64,000 nt of DNA from Arthrobacter_H rhombi. GTDB taxonomy: Bacteria; Actinomycetota; Actinomycetes; Actinomycetales; Micrococcaceae. The position numbers and the translations under genes were made by a program. Position 1 is the stretch's first letter. Each line of letters opens with the position of its first letter. Shown here in pieces: positions 1 through 8,895 of this stretch. The stretch spans positions 11,161 to 75,160 of the forward strand of contig NZ_BAAAIV010000020.1 of NCBI RefSeq assembly GCF_039526245.1, written 5' to 3'. The notes under the pieces were generated by a model. It made no database searches. It was given only the letters and a program-made list of their open reading frames with translations, and was not told the origin of the DNA.

Positions 1-660
1 GTCGAAGACCTGCCCCATCCAAGGCCGGAGCATCGGTTTCGCCTTGGTCGACCGCTTGCTGGCTGTGGGGGTGGACAGGTCGAGGGCCGCATAGTGCAGG
101 ACCTGCAGGGCAATGGACGGCCCGTTTCGTTCCAGCGCCTGCCGGGAGACGGCGGCGGCCAGCGCACCTCCGGCACTTTGACCGCCGATGGTCAGACGCG
201 TTCCATCCCACCCCCCTTCCTGCCCATGGGCCGCAACCCACCGGACGATGTCATACGCCTGCTGCGGCGGGTGCGGGAAGCGGTGCTGGGGTGCCACCAC
301 GTAGTCCACATTGACCACCGTTGATCCGCTGGTCGCCGCGAGCGTCCTGCAGAGCACGTCATCCAGCTCGGTCGTGTCCAGGACGAATCCGCCCCCGTGG
401 AAGTTCACGTGCACCGGGGCGACGCCGGAACACCCGGCGGCTCGGTAGACGGTCGCCCGCGCCGGACCGAGCGGGGTGGGGATCGACGTCTCAGTGGTGT
501 CCGCCGTGAATTCAGGGAGCCGGACCGCGGCCTCGGCTTCGATCTTCCGGACACCCACCCGGGTCAGCGCCTGCAACGCGCGTGCGGCGGTGTCGGCCAC
601 GAACGGCCGGGAGAAGAAGGACATCTGGTTCCGATCGATAGACGGGGGCGGGGTGGCCAT
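1..660 (-). CDS. Alpha/beta hydrolase (HSL/esterase family), C-terminus beyond window
   Basis: The reverse strand is open from an ATG at 660 to the left edge, giving 220 residues with no stop. An HGGGF oxyanion-hole motif lies at about residues 88-92 and a GGQSAGG nucleophile elbow (Ser about 162) follows, in the order and spacing of hormone-sensitive-lipase-type carboxylesterases (alpha/beta hydrolase fold-3). No signal peptide is visible, so it is probably cytoplasmic and cleaves small carboxylic esters. The catalytic Asp and His would lie past position 1. It is divergent from the lipoprotein at 760. Family is secure; substrate unknown. Confidence 0.85.
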   Translation of the reverse strand, partial: MATPPPSIDRNQMSFFSRPFVADTAARALQALTRVGVRKIEAEAAVRLPEFTADTTETSIPTPLGPARATVYRAAGCSGVAPVHVNFHGGGFVLDTTELDDVLCRTLAATSGSTVVNVDYVVAPQHRFPHPPQQAYDIVRWVAAHGQEGGWDGTRLTIGGQSAGGALAAAVSRQALERNGPSIALQVLHYAALDLSTPTASKRSTKAKPMLRPWMGQVFD

Positions 661-759
661 GCTCATCAGCGTTCGGCGAGCGACGGGGGAACTCCCGCGG
701 ATGAGGTGAGGATACCCCGCAACCAATTCCTGGGTTGGAGCATATGAGAGGGTCGATAG

Positions 760-1347
760 ATGACACGCACTCGCCGACTGGCGGTGGGGCTCCTGGCCGG
801 GGGCGCGTTGGTGTCCGGCCTAGGCGCCTGTTCCTCACCGTCGACACCCACCCCGGAGGAGACCTCACAGTCTTCCTCGCAACTCAACGACACGTTCACT
901 TCGCTCATGCCACGACTGGTGGGGTCGCTCTCAGACGGAGCCTCGATGAAGTACCAGCGCGTGCGTGAAGAGTCGTGCGGCCGCCCCGACGAAGGCGAAC
1001 CGGCGGCCAAGACCGCCTGGATCGGCTGGGCGAGCGGAAAGGTCACCAGCCACGCCGCGGTCAACCGTGCGCTCACGGGGATGGACACCTACCTTCGCAG
1101 CGACGTCTGGGAGAAGAAGCGGGAGGTCGCCGAAGCCGACAACCACCCGTCAATCGCCAGGGCTCTCTACTACCACCGCGATGGCCTCGACCTGACGGCG
1201 GAAGTCCAGCGCACCGGTAATGGGCTTGCCATGGATCTGAACCTCGAGTCGCCCTGTACGGACCAGCCGAGCGGACACCAGTTGGAACACTCGCGGTTGG
1301 ACCCCGATGGCGGGACGAAAGGCAAAGCCCCCGAGGGTTCGGAGTAG
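760..1347 (+). CDS. Lipoprotein, paralogue of the one at 4951
   Basis: This 195-residue protein starts with a basic n-region, a hydrophobic stretch and the lipobox LGAC at about residue 24, so it is probably a lipid-anchored cell-surface protein. The mature part matches the lipoprotein at 4951-5538 over its length: both have an acidic E-S/T-C-x-RP segment, a WIG segment, a WEKxxEV segment, and C-TDQP followed by LDPD near the end. The two conserved cysteines (ESC and PCTDQP) may form a disulfide. No family function is recognised. It stands alone, convergent with the MazG-like gene. Confidence 0.75.
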   Translation: MTRTRRLAVGLLAGGALVSGLGACSSPSTPTPEETSQSSSQLNDTFTSLMPRLVGSLSDGASMKYQRVREESCGRPDEGEPAAKTAWIGWASGKVTSHAAVNRALTGMDTYLRSDVWEKKREVAEADNHPSIARALYYHRDGLDLTAEVQRTGNGLAMDLNLESPCTDQPSGHQLEHSRLDPDGGTKGKAPEGSE

Positions 1348-1368
1348 CCGTGCCGCGTGGGGCTGGCG

Positions 1369-1728
1369 CTACCCGGCGTCCGGGTCGGTGCGCGCAATCG
1401 TCCCGTCCAGGGCCTCCCCGATGTTCTCCATCGTCTCTGCATAGGCTGCACCCAGGTCGATGCCCAGCCGGTCGGCGATGACGAAGTTCCACCACACCGA
1501 CTCCGCGAGCTTGTGCTTGAGTTCGGTCTCGACGTCCCCGTCGATGTCCCAGATGCCGTCGTTGGCCAGGATCAGGCGTCCGAGGTAGCCGACGTCGTTG
1601 GAGAATCCCAGCATCATTTCGTGCAGAGACCACGTCTTGCCGTTGAAGCGCTGTTCGAGGATCTCGTATTTGGCGCGGACGGCAAGCGCCCGCTCACGTG
1701 CTTCGTCCAGGGGAGATGCAGAGGTCAT
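1369..1728 (-). CDS. MazG-like protein
   Basis: This 119-residue all-alpha protein resembles MazG-like nucleotide pyrophosphohydrolases. It has a C-terminal-half helix with AESVWWNFVIADRLGIDL followed by a YAETMENI helix, as in proteins that hydrolyse non-canonical or excess NTPs using Mg2+ held by Glu/Asp. The usual ExxE signature is partly degenerate (TELKHKLAES), so activity is uncertain. The ATG at 1728 has an upstream GGAAGG ribosome binding site. It lies 54 bp downstream of the AlkD-like gene on the same strand, so the two may form a nucleotide-hygiene/DNA-repair operon. Confidence 0.65.
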   Translation of the reverse strand: MTSASPLDEARERALAVRAKYEILEQRFNGKTWSLHEMMLGFSNDVGYLGRLILANDGIWDIDGDVETELKHKLAESVWWNFVIADRLGIDLGAAYAETMENIGEALDGTIARTDPDAG

Positions 1729-1782
1729 GGTGAGCCTTCCCGGAACCAGGGTCCCGACGTCGTACCAGGTGGTGGGTTTCGG

Positions 1783-2454
1783 TCAGCTTGCGGTGCGCCG
1801 CCGAACGATCTCGTTGATCCAGATCGGGGCGAACGGGGACGTGCAGTTCGGCGGCGTCGGGTAGTCCTTCAGCACCTCGAGCCGTTCGCCGATGTCCAGG
1901 GCCCGGGGGCGGTACTCCTCGTGCTCAATACCGATGGTGGCCAGCGTCTGGTTCATCGCCCACTGCAGCCGCTCCGGCGCATCCTTCATCTGCGCCTCGA
2001 TCGTGTCCAGGAGGCCCGGAAGGTCCAAACCCTCGGGCTTCTTCGCCACCCGGTCGCTGGTCAAGGCCCAGCCGGCGCTCGCGACCACGGGGTCCGGGTC
2101 GTCCATCCAGACCACCCGCAGGTTCTCGACGTTCGCGTTCTTCTTGACGACGTAATTGACGAGCCAGTCTTGCACTTTCGGCGCACGGGACTGGCGCAGC
2201 ATCGAGTCTAGTTCACCGCCGTCGAATTCTTTCGGCTTGCAGATCAGCAGGGCCAACAAGCGTGCGGCGGTGTCATCCGTGGTCCACAGTTCCCGCGCGA
2301 GCGGCTGCTGGGTCTTCAGCCGCTTGGCGATGGAGCGCAGCTTGGAGAGATTCACCCCATGGTCGTCGCCGTGGCGCTCGTTGACCGCCCGCATTTTCGG
2401 GTTCTCGAGGTCGGCCAATTCGGCCATCACGTCGTTGACTAGTTGCTGGCTCAT
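1783..2454 (-). CDS. DNA alkylation repair protein, AlkD-like
   Basis: This 223-residue alpha-helical protein resembles AlkD-type HEAT-repeat DNA glycosylases, which excise N3/N7-alkylated purines. Features are the N-terminal AVNERHGDDHGVNL segment, repeated two-helix units, and the VWMDDPDPVVASAGW region, which supplies Trp/Asp residues of the DNA-binding groove in this family. The ATG at 2454 is chosen because GGAGGAG lies just upstream; a longer in-frame start would run across the divergent operon beginning near 2525. It is followed by the MazG-like gene. Confidence 0.85.
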   Translation of the reverse strand: MSQQLVNDVMAELADLENPKMRAVNERHGDDHGVNLSKLRSIAKRLKTQQPLARELWTTDDTAARLLALLICKPKEFDGGELDSMLRQSRAPKVQDWLVNYVVKKNANVENLRVVWMDDPDPVVASAGWALTSDRVAKKPEGLDLPGLLDTIEAQMKDAPERLQWAMNQTLATIGIEHEEYRPRALDIGERLEVLKDYPTPPNCTSPFAPIWINEIVRRRTAS

Positions 2455-2532
2455 GGTCTCCTCCGGGGGGCCTGCTCGGAGATCCCAGCTTATGTCCTGG
2501 GCGTCCGGGCGGGGAGAAGTCCCCATGGACTT

Positions 2533-2991
2533 TTGGAACAAGCACCTGAGGAGGTCAAGGGGTACACGGTCGACGGGGTTCGGCCGCACCGCTACGACTT
2601 TTTGGGGAAAGCCATCGCCTACAAGATCGACGCCGGAGCCCTGCACGCCATCCTCATCCACGTGGCCGCAGACGGTGAATCGCTGCGCTTGGCTGCCAAG
2701 GACACGCGGACTGACGGCGACACAACCCAGGACAGCTTCGGGACGGCAACGACCGTCAAGGCGGCCTTCGACCGCTTTTGGGGCCCCCGGGACGACGTCG
2801 GCCAGCGTGCCGCCAGCCTGGTGTACCGCAAGGCAACTGCCGTGTCCGACGCTGCGGCAGAATTGATCGAGGCCGACGGAGCCATGTCCGACGCGGCGTC
2901 CACTGCCTTGGGCCGCGTTCCCGCCGATTACTCCCCGCCGCCCATCTGGCAAGATCCCCCCGGCACCTCACCGTTCAACTTCGGGAGCTGA
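2533..2991 (+). CDS. Helical WXG100-like hypothetical protein, apparent 5' frameshift
   Basis: The product is a roughly 150-residue protein with an N-terminal alpha/beta part (DFLGKAIAYKID) and a helical C-terminal part (RFWGPRDDVGQRA onward) reminiscent of WXG100/ESAT-6-like helices. No function is recognised. The in-frame start would be the TTG at 2533, which has no ribosome binding site. The better start is the ATG at 2525, with GGGGAGA about 8 bp upstream, but it is in another frame. One extra T in the run at 2531-2534 would join them and give MDFLEQAPEEV. The stop is 5 bp before the next ATG, so this is the first gene of an operon with the hydrolase and lipoprotein. Confidence 0.55.
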   Translation: MEQAPEEVKGYTVDGVRPHRYDFLGKAIAYKIDAGALHAILIHVAADGESLRLAAKDTRTDGDTTQDSFGTATTVKAAFDRFWGPRDDVGQRAASLVYRKATAVSDAAAELIEADGAMSDAASTALGRVPADYSPPPIWQDPPGTSPFNFGS

Positions 2992-2996
2992 CGCAG

Positions 2997-4954
2997 ATGG
3001 AAGATATCGGGACATTCCCGGACATCGATGTTCCCTGGGACGAGCTGGAAAATGCGGCCACCGACATGAGCACAGGTTCCGGGAACACCAAGAGCTACCT
3101 CGACGACGCACAAGCTGCCTGGAAACGGCTCCATGGCGCCTACAGCCACGACGAAACCCAGGCCACCGTCTACGCTGCACTCGATGAACTCACCACACCG
3201 GTCAGCGATTGGAAGGACGCGGTGAAGAGCGCGAAGACCGCGATCAGTGATTTCGTGGCCACCGGCAGGAAACTGCAAAAAGAATCCGAAGCCCTGGGGG
3301 CCTCCTGCCGGGCCTGAAGTCCAAGGTAACAGCGGATCCGGAAGGCGAAGACAGCGGAACCACCAACGAGCTGACTGAATTCAACAGCCGGGCACGTGCC
3401 TTGCGCACGGATTGGAGCACGGCGCAGTCCACCGCCGTCGAGGCCCTGGATGCCGTCACCACCGGAACCGGAGGTTCCTTGCCGATGGAGGCTGCGCTGG
3501 GCGGACCGTCCCTTCCCACTGTGACGTGGGCTGATTTCACGGCCGGCCTCGACGAGGACTTCGGTGCCGTGGACCCGGTGGATCTGTTGCCGTCCTTGCG
3601 TGGGCTCTCCACCGACGAGTTGCGTGCATGGGCCGACGCCAACCCGGAGGCCTCGAAGGTGCTCGCCAACAACAAGCTCATGGGCCCCTTCCTCCCCGGG
3701 ACGCCGGAAGCAACCATGGCCGCAGCGATGCCCAACGATTCCCATACCGCACAGTGGGGCATCGATCGTGTCCGCGAAGGATGGCTGGACCTGGATGCCA
3801 AGGACCAGGAAAAGCTGCTCCTGCTTTATCCGGGCGTGTTCGGCAACCTGAACGGTGTCCCCATGGCCAACCGGGCGAAGGCCAACATCATCACCGTCGC
3901 CGGCAATCGGGAGCAGACCCGCGAGCAACTGGAGGACTACCCGCCGGAACCACAACGCAGCGACTACAGCCGGGACACCTCTGGCGGCCGGGGCAGCATC
4001 TTGGGCGATCGGGGAACCAGCGAATTCATCGGGGATCATGCGGCTTGGCTGGCAGAAAAGCGCCGTTTGGAAACCGTGGCCCAGGGACTCGACTACGCCA
4101 TGGACCATGACACCCAGGTCGTCCTCATTTCCACGGAAGGCGACGGCCGGGTCGTCGCCATGAACGGCACGCCCTCCTCCTCGACCAACAATGTCTCGAC
4201 GTTGATTCCCGGTACGGGTGCAGACCTCGGCGAATTGGGTTCGTATACCGATCGGCTGGACGCCATCGATGGCAAACAAGACTCCAGCCGGGTCTCGTTC
4301 TATTGGCAAGGGGCGGATCTCCCCGACGAACTCGACGACAATCTCACCAGCAAATACAACGACGACGGCGGCCCGAGTCTGGCGGCTTTCGACTACGCCG
4401 TCGATGCGGAAGTTCCGGAGTCCGCCCGCACCTCCTACGTGGGCTACAGTGCAGGGGCGCCGTTGTTGGGTACTGCTGAGCGCCAGGGGTTGGACTCCAC
4501 CAACATCATCTACGTGGCCCCCGCGGGCATCGGACACGATGTCGGCAGCCCGGACGACACGGACAACGAGAATGCCCACCGCTACTGGGTCCAAACCCGC
4601 GACGATCCAATCCAGATCGCCCAGGACTTCGGCGGCGGATTCCACGGCCCTTCCTTCATCCAGGGGAGCAACCCCGCCCTCCAGATGGGCGCGACCCGGT
4701 TGGAAACGGGCTTCGTTGACCCTGATGATCCGGAATCCCTGATGTCCGGCCACACCGACTACTTCGGTCCGCGATCGACAGCGGCGATGAACATCGCCGG
4801 CATCATTGACGGCACCAGGGTCAGTCGTTATGTGCCCGATATGGTGGGCATGGGCCCCGGAGGCCAAAGTTATTCGCCCGTGGAAAAGTATCCCGAGAGG
4901 TATTCGAGTGAGAACTTCGAGATGACAGACGTCACCAGTCTGGAGGATGAGTGA
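2997..4954 (+). pseudogene. DUF1023-type alpha/beta hydrolase split by a -1 frameshift
   Basis: The ATG at 2997 (GGGAG upstream) opens a helical, WXG100-like N-terminal region that ends early at 3317. The continuation, an open frame to 4954, is offset by one base. Adding one G to the run at 3296-3300 gives a continuous product of about 652 residues reading ALGGLLPGLK across the join. The C-terminal part is an alpha/beta hydrolase of the DUF1023 type, with a GYSAG nucleophile elbow in SYVGYSAGAPLLG and a catalytic-region GHTDYF near the end. No signal peptide is seen. Its stop overlaps the downstream GTG start. The break may be a sequencing error, a real mutation or programmed frameshifting. 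Confidence 0.75.
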
Positions 4955-5538
4955 AGCGCCACCGTGTCCCCTTTTCCGTGACAACCTCCGTTGCCGCCGT
5001 GTTGATCCTGACCCCACTACTTGGAGGTTGTTCCATGAGTACGACGCCGGATCCCGCAGAGGCTTCAAAGACCTCATCAGCCCTCGGAGAACAGCTCGGA
5101 ACGGTGGTCACGGCGCTCGTCGAGGAAACCGGTGAAGGCGCAGAAGTCGAAATCGACGATGTCCGGGAGATCACGTGCCTGCGCCCGGAGGACGACGCCC
5201 CGCAAACCAAGACCCGCTGGATCGGCCAGGTCACCGGGCCCATTGCCAGCACAGCTTCCGCCAACGCGGCCTTGGACCGCATCGACCGGCGTATGAAGGA
5301 GCTGAAGTGGGAGAAGGACAAGGAGGTTTCCGAACCGGCAGATGGCACCCGTCGGCTTTCCTTCCACCAGGGAGAGCTGCTGGCCACTGCCGAAATCACT
5401 GACGCCCCTCCGCATCATTCACTGGAGATCTTCGTCAGATCACGCTGCACCGACCAACCGGTCGAACACCAGATGCAACGGTCCGAGCTAGACCCGGACT
5501 ATGGCAAGAACAGCCAGTACTACGACGACTGGAAGTGA
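4951..5538 (+). CDS. Lipoprotein, paralogue of the one at 760
   Basis: This 195-residue protein has a signal peptide and lipobox LGGC at about residue 27, predicting a membrane-anchored extracytoplasmic protein. The GTG at 4951 overlaps the hydrolase stop (GTGA), with GGAGGATGA as ribosome binding site, so translation is probably coupled. The mature region aligns with the lipoprotein at 760-1347, including ITC, the WIG segment, WEKDKEV and CTDQP...LDPD. Function is unknown; the coupling suggests that it acts with the hydrolase. Confidence 0.75.
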   Translation: MKRHRVPFSVTTSVAAVLILTPLLGGCSMSTTPDPAEASKTSSALGEQLGTVVTALVEETGEGAEVEIDDVREITCLRPEDDAPQTKTRWIGQVTGPIASTASANAALDRIDRRMKELKWEKDKEVSEPADGTRRLSFHQGELLATAEITDAPPHHSLEIFVRSRCTDQPVEHQMQRSELDPDYGKNSQYYDDWK

Positions 5539-5565
5539 CCAGCCACCCTCAGAGAGGACGTTCCG

Positions 5566-6444
5566 ATGCCCCGCAACCTCCGCGAGGGCCAACGCTGCGA
5601 AGTATGGACCGCCTCCGCGGCCACCGGCGAGCGCGAGCTCGTTTTCGCGACGGACCGTCTGCTGCTCGAGGCACCGAACTGGACGGGGGACGGCCACAAC
5701 CTGGTCCTCAACGGCGCTGGCCACCTGTGGACGCTGGGTCTCACCGACCGACGGCTGGCCCAGATCCCGCTCACTGGGGTCCCCGACCTCAACAATGACC
5801 ACGTCCTGGCACCCGACGGCGAGCACATCTACCTTTCGGCGGCCGACGGCCAGCTGTACCGGGCCAGTCTGGGCGGCGGCCCCGCCACCCGCATCACCGC
5901 CGATGATGGCTGGGCGCATTTCCTGCACGGCGTGAGCCCGGACGGCATCACCCTGGCCTATGTGGGGATCGAGGCCGGCGATTTTTCCCGCCCCGGACGG
6001 TTGGCGACCCTGCCCGCCCACGGTGGTTCGCCGTCGTACATCGATACCGGCACCGGGCACTGCGATGGGCCCGAGTACTCCCCCCACGGCGAGTGGATCC
6101 TGCTGAACACCGAGGCTTTCACCACCGCGCCCGGCCACGCCCAGCTTGCGCGGATCCGCCCGGACGGCACCGGTATGGAACGACTGGTCGCCAGCGACAC
6201 CGTCGACTGGTTCCCACATCCCTCCCCCGACGGCCACCTGGCCACCTACCTGCGTTTCCCGTCCGGAACGCTCGGCCATCCTGCAGATCTGGACGTGGAG
6301 CTGGTCCTGGTCACCACTGCGGACTGGACGACGCCGGTGCGCACCTTCGCGCTGTTCGGCGGGCAGGGCACGCTGAATGTGAACAGCTGGGCGCCGGGCT
6401 CCGACCAGTTCGCCTATGTCACGTATCCGTTCAGCCCCGCGTGA
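5566..6444 (+). CDS. TolB-like beta-propeller protein (PD40 repeats)
   Basis: This 292-residue protein is made of about six blades with WD40-like PD40 signatures: NWTGDGHNLVL, LAPDGEHIYLS, VSPDGITLAYVG, YSPHGEWIL, PSPDGHLATYL and WAPGSDQFAYV. This resembles the propeller of TolB and of S9 peptidase N-termini. No signal peptide or peptidase domain is present, so it is probably a cytoplasmic scaffold. AGAGAGG precedes the ATG. It lies 27 bp after the lipoprotein and could be in the same operon, but no functional link is evident. Confidence 0.75.
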   Translation: MPRNLREGQRCEVWTASAATGERELVFATDRLLLEAPNWTGDGHNLVLNGAGHLWTLGLTDRRLAQIPLTGVPDLNNDHVLAPDGEHIYLSAADGQLYRASLGGGPATRITADDGWAHFLHGVSPDGITLAYVGIEAGDFSRPGRLATLPAHGGSPSYIDTGTGHCDGPEYSPHGEWILLNTEAFTTAPGHAQLARIRPDGTGMERLVASDTVDWFPHPSPDGHLATYLRFPSGTLGHPADLDVELVLVTTADWTTPVRTFALFGGQGTLNVNSWAPGSDQFAYVTYPFSPA

Positions 6445-6638
6445 TCCCGTCGGCCCGCAGCTGCCGGAGGATCAGCTGCGTGAACACGTCGTCAGCGGTT
6501 TCCGTTCGCCCGGCGTTTCCACGCGGTGCTGGAATATCCAGCCGCGCCACACGTTATGCCCAGTGGAAGCCACCGGCCAGGTCCACTGGACCTGCCGGGT
6601 CACCTGCGGCACCCTCACCGGTGCAGAAGGAGCGTCAC

Positions 6639-7322
6639 ATGTCAGAAGAACGCGTAGTCATCCTCGGCGGACACGGCAAGATCGCCCTGCTCGCCGCCCC
6701 GAAACTCTCCGACGCCGGGTACGCCGTCGAATCCGTCATCCGCAACCCAGAGCAGTCAGGTGACATCGAAGCGGCAGGCGGCACCGCCGTCGTGCTCGAT
6801 ATCGAAACCGCCAGCGTGGACGAACTCGCCCAGACGTTCACCGGAGCCACGGCCGTCGTGTTCTCCGCCGGTGCCGGCGGCGGGAGCCCCGAGCGCACCC
6901 GCGCCGTCGACTTCGAGGCAGCCGTCCGCGCAATGACCGCAGCGGAACAGGCAGGGGTGGCGCGCTTCGTCATCGTCTCCTACTCGCGCGCCTCGGTGGA
7001 CATCGAGAACCTGGACCCGGAGAACTCGTTCTACCCCTACGCGCAGGCCAAGCACGACGCCGATGAGCACCTGCGCGGCACCGGGCTCGACTACACGATC
7101 CTGGGCCCGGGCATCCTGACCCTGGAACCGGCCACCGGCACCATCCAGCTCGTCGACAACCACGGCCGGATCGACGGCCGCGCCCCCGAGGGCCAGGAGT
7201 CCAACACGTCACGCGAGAACGTCGCAGCGGTCATCACCCACGTCATCGCAGCGAACGCCGCGGTCCGCCAGACCGTCAACTTCTACGACGGCGACACCGC
7301 GATCGCCGACGCACTGGCCTAG
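6639..7322 (+). CDS. NAD(P)-binding atypical SDR protein
   Basis: This 227-residue Rossmann protein begins with VVILGGHGKIA, a glycine-rich dinucleotide-binding motif like the GGHGKI of YwnB/YhfK-type atypical short-chain dehydrogenases. VFSAGAGGGSPERT, SYSRAS and YAQAKHDADEHLR (a Y-x-x-x-K-like pair) follow, then TGLDYTILGPGIL. Such proteins usually bind NADP and reduce quinones, flavins or carbonyls; the substrate cannot be read. AGAAGGAG is well placed before the ATG. A strong hairpin follows the stop. Confidence 0.85.
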   Translation: MSEERVVILGGHGKIALLAAPKLSDAGYAVESVIRNPEQSGDIEAAGGTAVVLDIETASVDELAQTFTGATAVVFSAGAGGGSPERTRAVDFEAAVRAMTAAEQAGVARFVIVSYSRASVDIENLDPENSFYPYAQAKHDADEHLRGTGLDYTILGPGILTLEPATGTIQLVDNHGRIDGRAPEGQESNTSRENVAAVITHVIAANAAVRQTVNFYDGDTAIADALA

Positions 7323-7335
7323 GCTCCCGGACGCC

Positions 7336-7368
7336 GGGCTGCACCGTCCCTCCGGGGCGGTGCGGCCC
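7336..7368. terminator. Bidirectional terminator hairpin
   Basis: GGGCTGCACCG (7336-7346) pairs with CGGTGCGGCCC (7358-7368), with one mismatch in 11 and an 11-nt loop. It fills the gap between two convergent genes and lacks a clear U-tract, so it may stop transcription from either side. Confidence 0.7.
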
Positions 7369-7833
7369 CTACTTCCTGGCGGTCACCCAGATCGGGATGG
7401 TGCCGCGGACCACGACGGTCCCGTCGCGCAGCTGTGCGCTGACCTTCACGTCGACCTGGAACGGCGTGGCGTGCTCCCAATCGGCGGGCTCGGTGGCGGC
7501 GATGCAGCGGACGTCGCCGGGGACCTTCGCCAGGTAGTCCAGCGTGATGCCCTTCGGGATCCACCGCATCCCCGGCGCCACGGTCGCCTCCGCGAGCAGG
7601 CCCATGGCCGCCTCGAGGCCGTTCGCGATGGCGATGGCGTGCAGCGTGCCGAGGTGGTTGTGCAGCGCGCGCCGCTTCCTGAGTTGGACCACGGCCCGGT
7701 GCGGGCCCATCTCGATGATGCGCGGACGCACCGAGCGGAAGTACGGCACCTTGAACATGTAGGCCGCGGAGAAGATCTGTCGGCCGAACGGCCAGGCCGC
7801 AACTTTTTGGTAGAGCTCATAGGTCGATGCCAT
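7369..7833 (-). CDS. DUF4442 hotdog-fold protein
   Basis: This 154-residue protein matches DUF4442, a thioesterase-like hotdog family. Visible marks are the RPRIIEMGPHRAVVQLRKRR strand region, then NHLGTLHAIAIANGLEAAMGLL, corresponding to the long central helix, and the C-terminal strand WVTARK. It may hydrolyse or bind an acyl thioester, but the active-site acid is not certain. The ATG at 7833 is chosen because the longer in-frame start would overlap the divergent promoter region. Confidence 0.75.
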   Translation of the reverse strand: MASTYELYQKVAAWPFGRQIFSAAYMFKVPYFRSVRPRIIEMGPHRAVVQLRKRRALHNHLGTLHAIAIANGLEAAMGLLAEATVAPGMRWIPKGITLDYLAKVPGDVRCIAATEPADWEHATPFQVDVKVSAQLRDGTVVVRGTIPIWVTARK

Positions 7834-7945
7834 ACCGGCGATGCTACGTCCCCGGCCCGGTGATTGACACTGCCGACGCCCGGCGGGATGGTGAAAGGGA
7901 CGGCGCGACCCCCGCCGCCATGGGCCCACTCGGAGGATCCCCGCC

Positions 7946-8425
7946 ATGCCCGCTGCACCCCGCCTGTCCATCCACGACATCGACCCGAAGGCCTACCAGC
8001 CGATGATCGCGCTGGAGAAGTACGTCCACGCCGGCAATCTCGGCGAGGACCTGCTGGCCCTGGTCAAGATCCGCGCCTCACAGATCAACGGCTGCGCCTA
8101 CTGCCTGGACATGCACGGCCGCGAGGCCCGCGCCGCCGGCGTGGACGAGCGCCGCCTCGACGTCTTGGCCGGCTGGCAGGAGGCACCCGACCTGTATTCG
8201 CCACGCGAGCAGGCGGCGCTCACTCTCGCCGAGGAAGTCACGCTCATCGGTGAAGGCGGCGTCTCCGACGAGACCTGGGCCCAGGCCGCCGCGGAGTTCG
8301 GCGAGCAGGACCTCGTCGTGCTCATCATGGCCATCTGCGCCATCAACGCATGGAACCGGATGGCCATCGCCACCCGCCAACCGCTGCCCGAGCTGCCGGC
8401 CGGCGGGGAAGCCGCGGCATCATGA
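7946..8425 (+). CDS. Carboxymuconolactone decarboxylase / AhpD-like protein
   Basis: This 159-residue all-alpha protein carries CAYCLDMH, the CxxC-xxxH signature of AhpD-like alkylhydroperoxidases, where the cysteine pair and His perform thiol peroxide reduction. The helix before it (LLALVKIRASQINGCAYC) and the C-terminal INAWNRMAI helix fit the CMD family. It probably works in the cytoplasm against peroxides. Its stop overlaps the start of the hemerythrin gene (ATGA), so the two are translationally coupled. Confidence 0.88.
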   Translation: MPAAPRLSIHDIDPKAYQPMIALEKYVHAGNLGEDLLALVKIRASQINGCAYCLDMHGREARAAGVDERRLDVLAGWQEAPDLYSPREQAALTLAEEVTLIGEGGVSDETWAQAAAEFGEQDLVVLIMAICAINAWNRMAIATRQPLPELPAGGEAAAS

Positions 8426-8895
8426 GCGCCGGGACCCTCAGCGCTGCGTTGGAACGCGAACACCGCGCGATCGACGGCGGTATCGAGGCGTTCACCTCCG
8501 GCGCCACCACCGGCGAGTACGACGACGCTTCCCTGCTGCGCGCACTCTCGGCCCTGCGCCGGCACATCTACCTCGAGGAGGCCTTCCTCTTCCCGCCCCT
8601 GCGCGACGCCGGATTGATGATGCCGATCATGGTCATGGAACGCGAACATGGTGCCCTGTGGGACCTGATGGACACCCTCACCGACCAGCACGACGGCGGT
8701 GCCACACCTGCCGAACTCGTCTCCACCTGCACCGAGCTGCTGACGCTGCTGGACGCACACAACGCGAAGGAGGAGCCGATCATCTACCCGCAGGCAGACA
8801 CCGCGCTGGACGCCGGAACCACCGCCGACCTGCAGGAGTTCATTGCCTCCGGTACCACCCCCGAGGGGTGGGTCTGCGCCCGCGCCGGCGCCTAG
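8422..8895 (+). CDS. Hemerythrin-domain protein
   Basis: This 157-residue four-helix-bundle protein has iron ligands spaced as in hemerythrin HHE domains: EREHRAID in helix 1, RRHIYLEEAFLFP in helix 2, MEREHGALWDLM in helix 3, and LDAHNAKEEPIIYP in helix 4. Such proteins bind O2, NO or peroxide at a di-iron site. Coupling to the AhpD-like gene supports an oxidative or nitrosative stress role. The 3' end overlaps the convergent HNH gene by 4 bp. Confidence 0.85.
   Translation: MSAGTLSAALEREHRAIDGGIEAFTSGATTGEYDDASLLRALSALRRHIYLEEAFLFPPLRDAGLMMPIMVMEREHGALWDLMDTLTDQHDGGATPAELVSTCTELLTLLDAHNAKEEPIIYPQADTALDAGTTADLQEFIASGTTPEGWVCARAGA

Noticed and set aside
2455..2952. Long leftward extension of the AlkD-like gene upstream of 2454
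   Set aside because: The extra residues are low-quality and antisense to the helical-protein gene; a strong GGAGGAG sits directly before the ATG at 2454.
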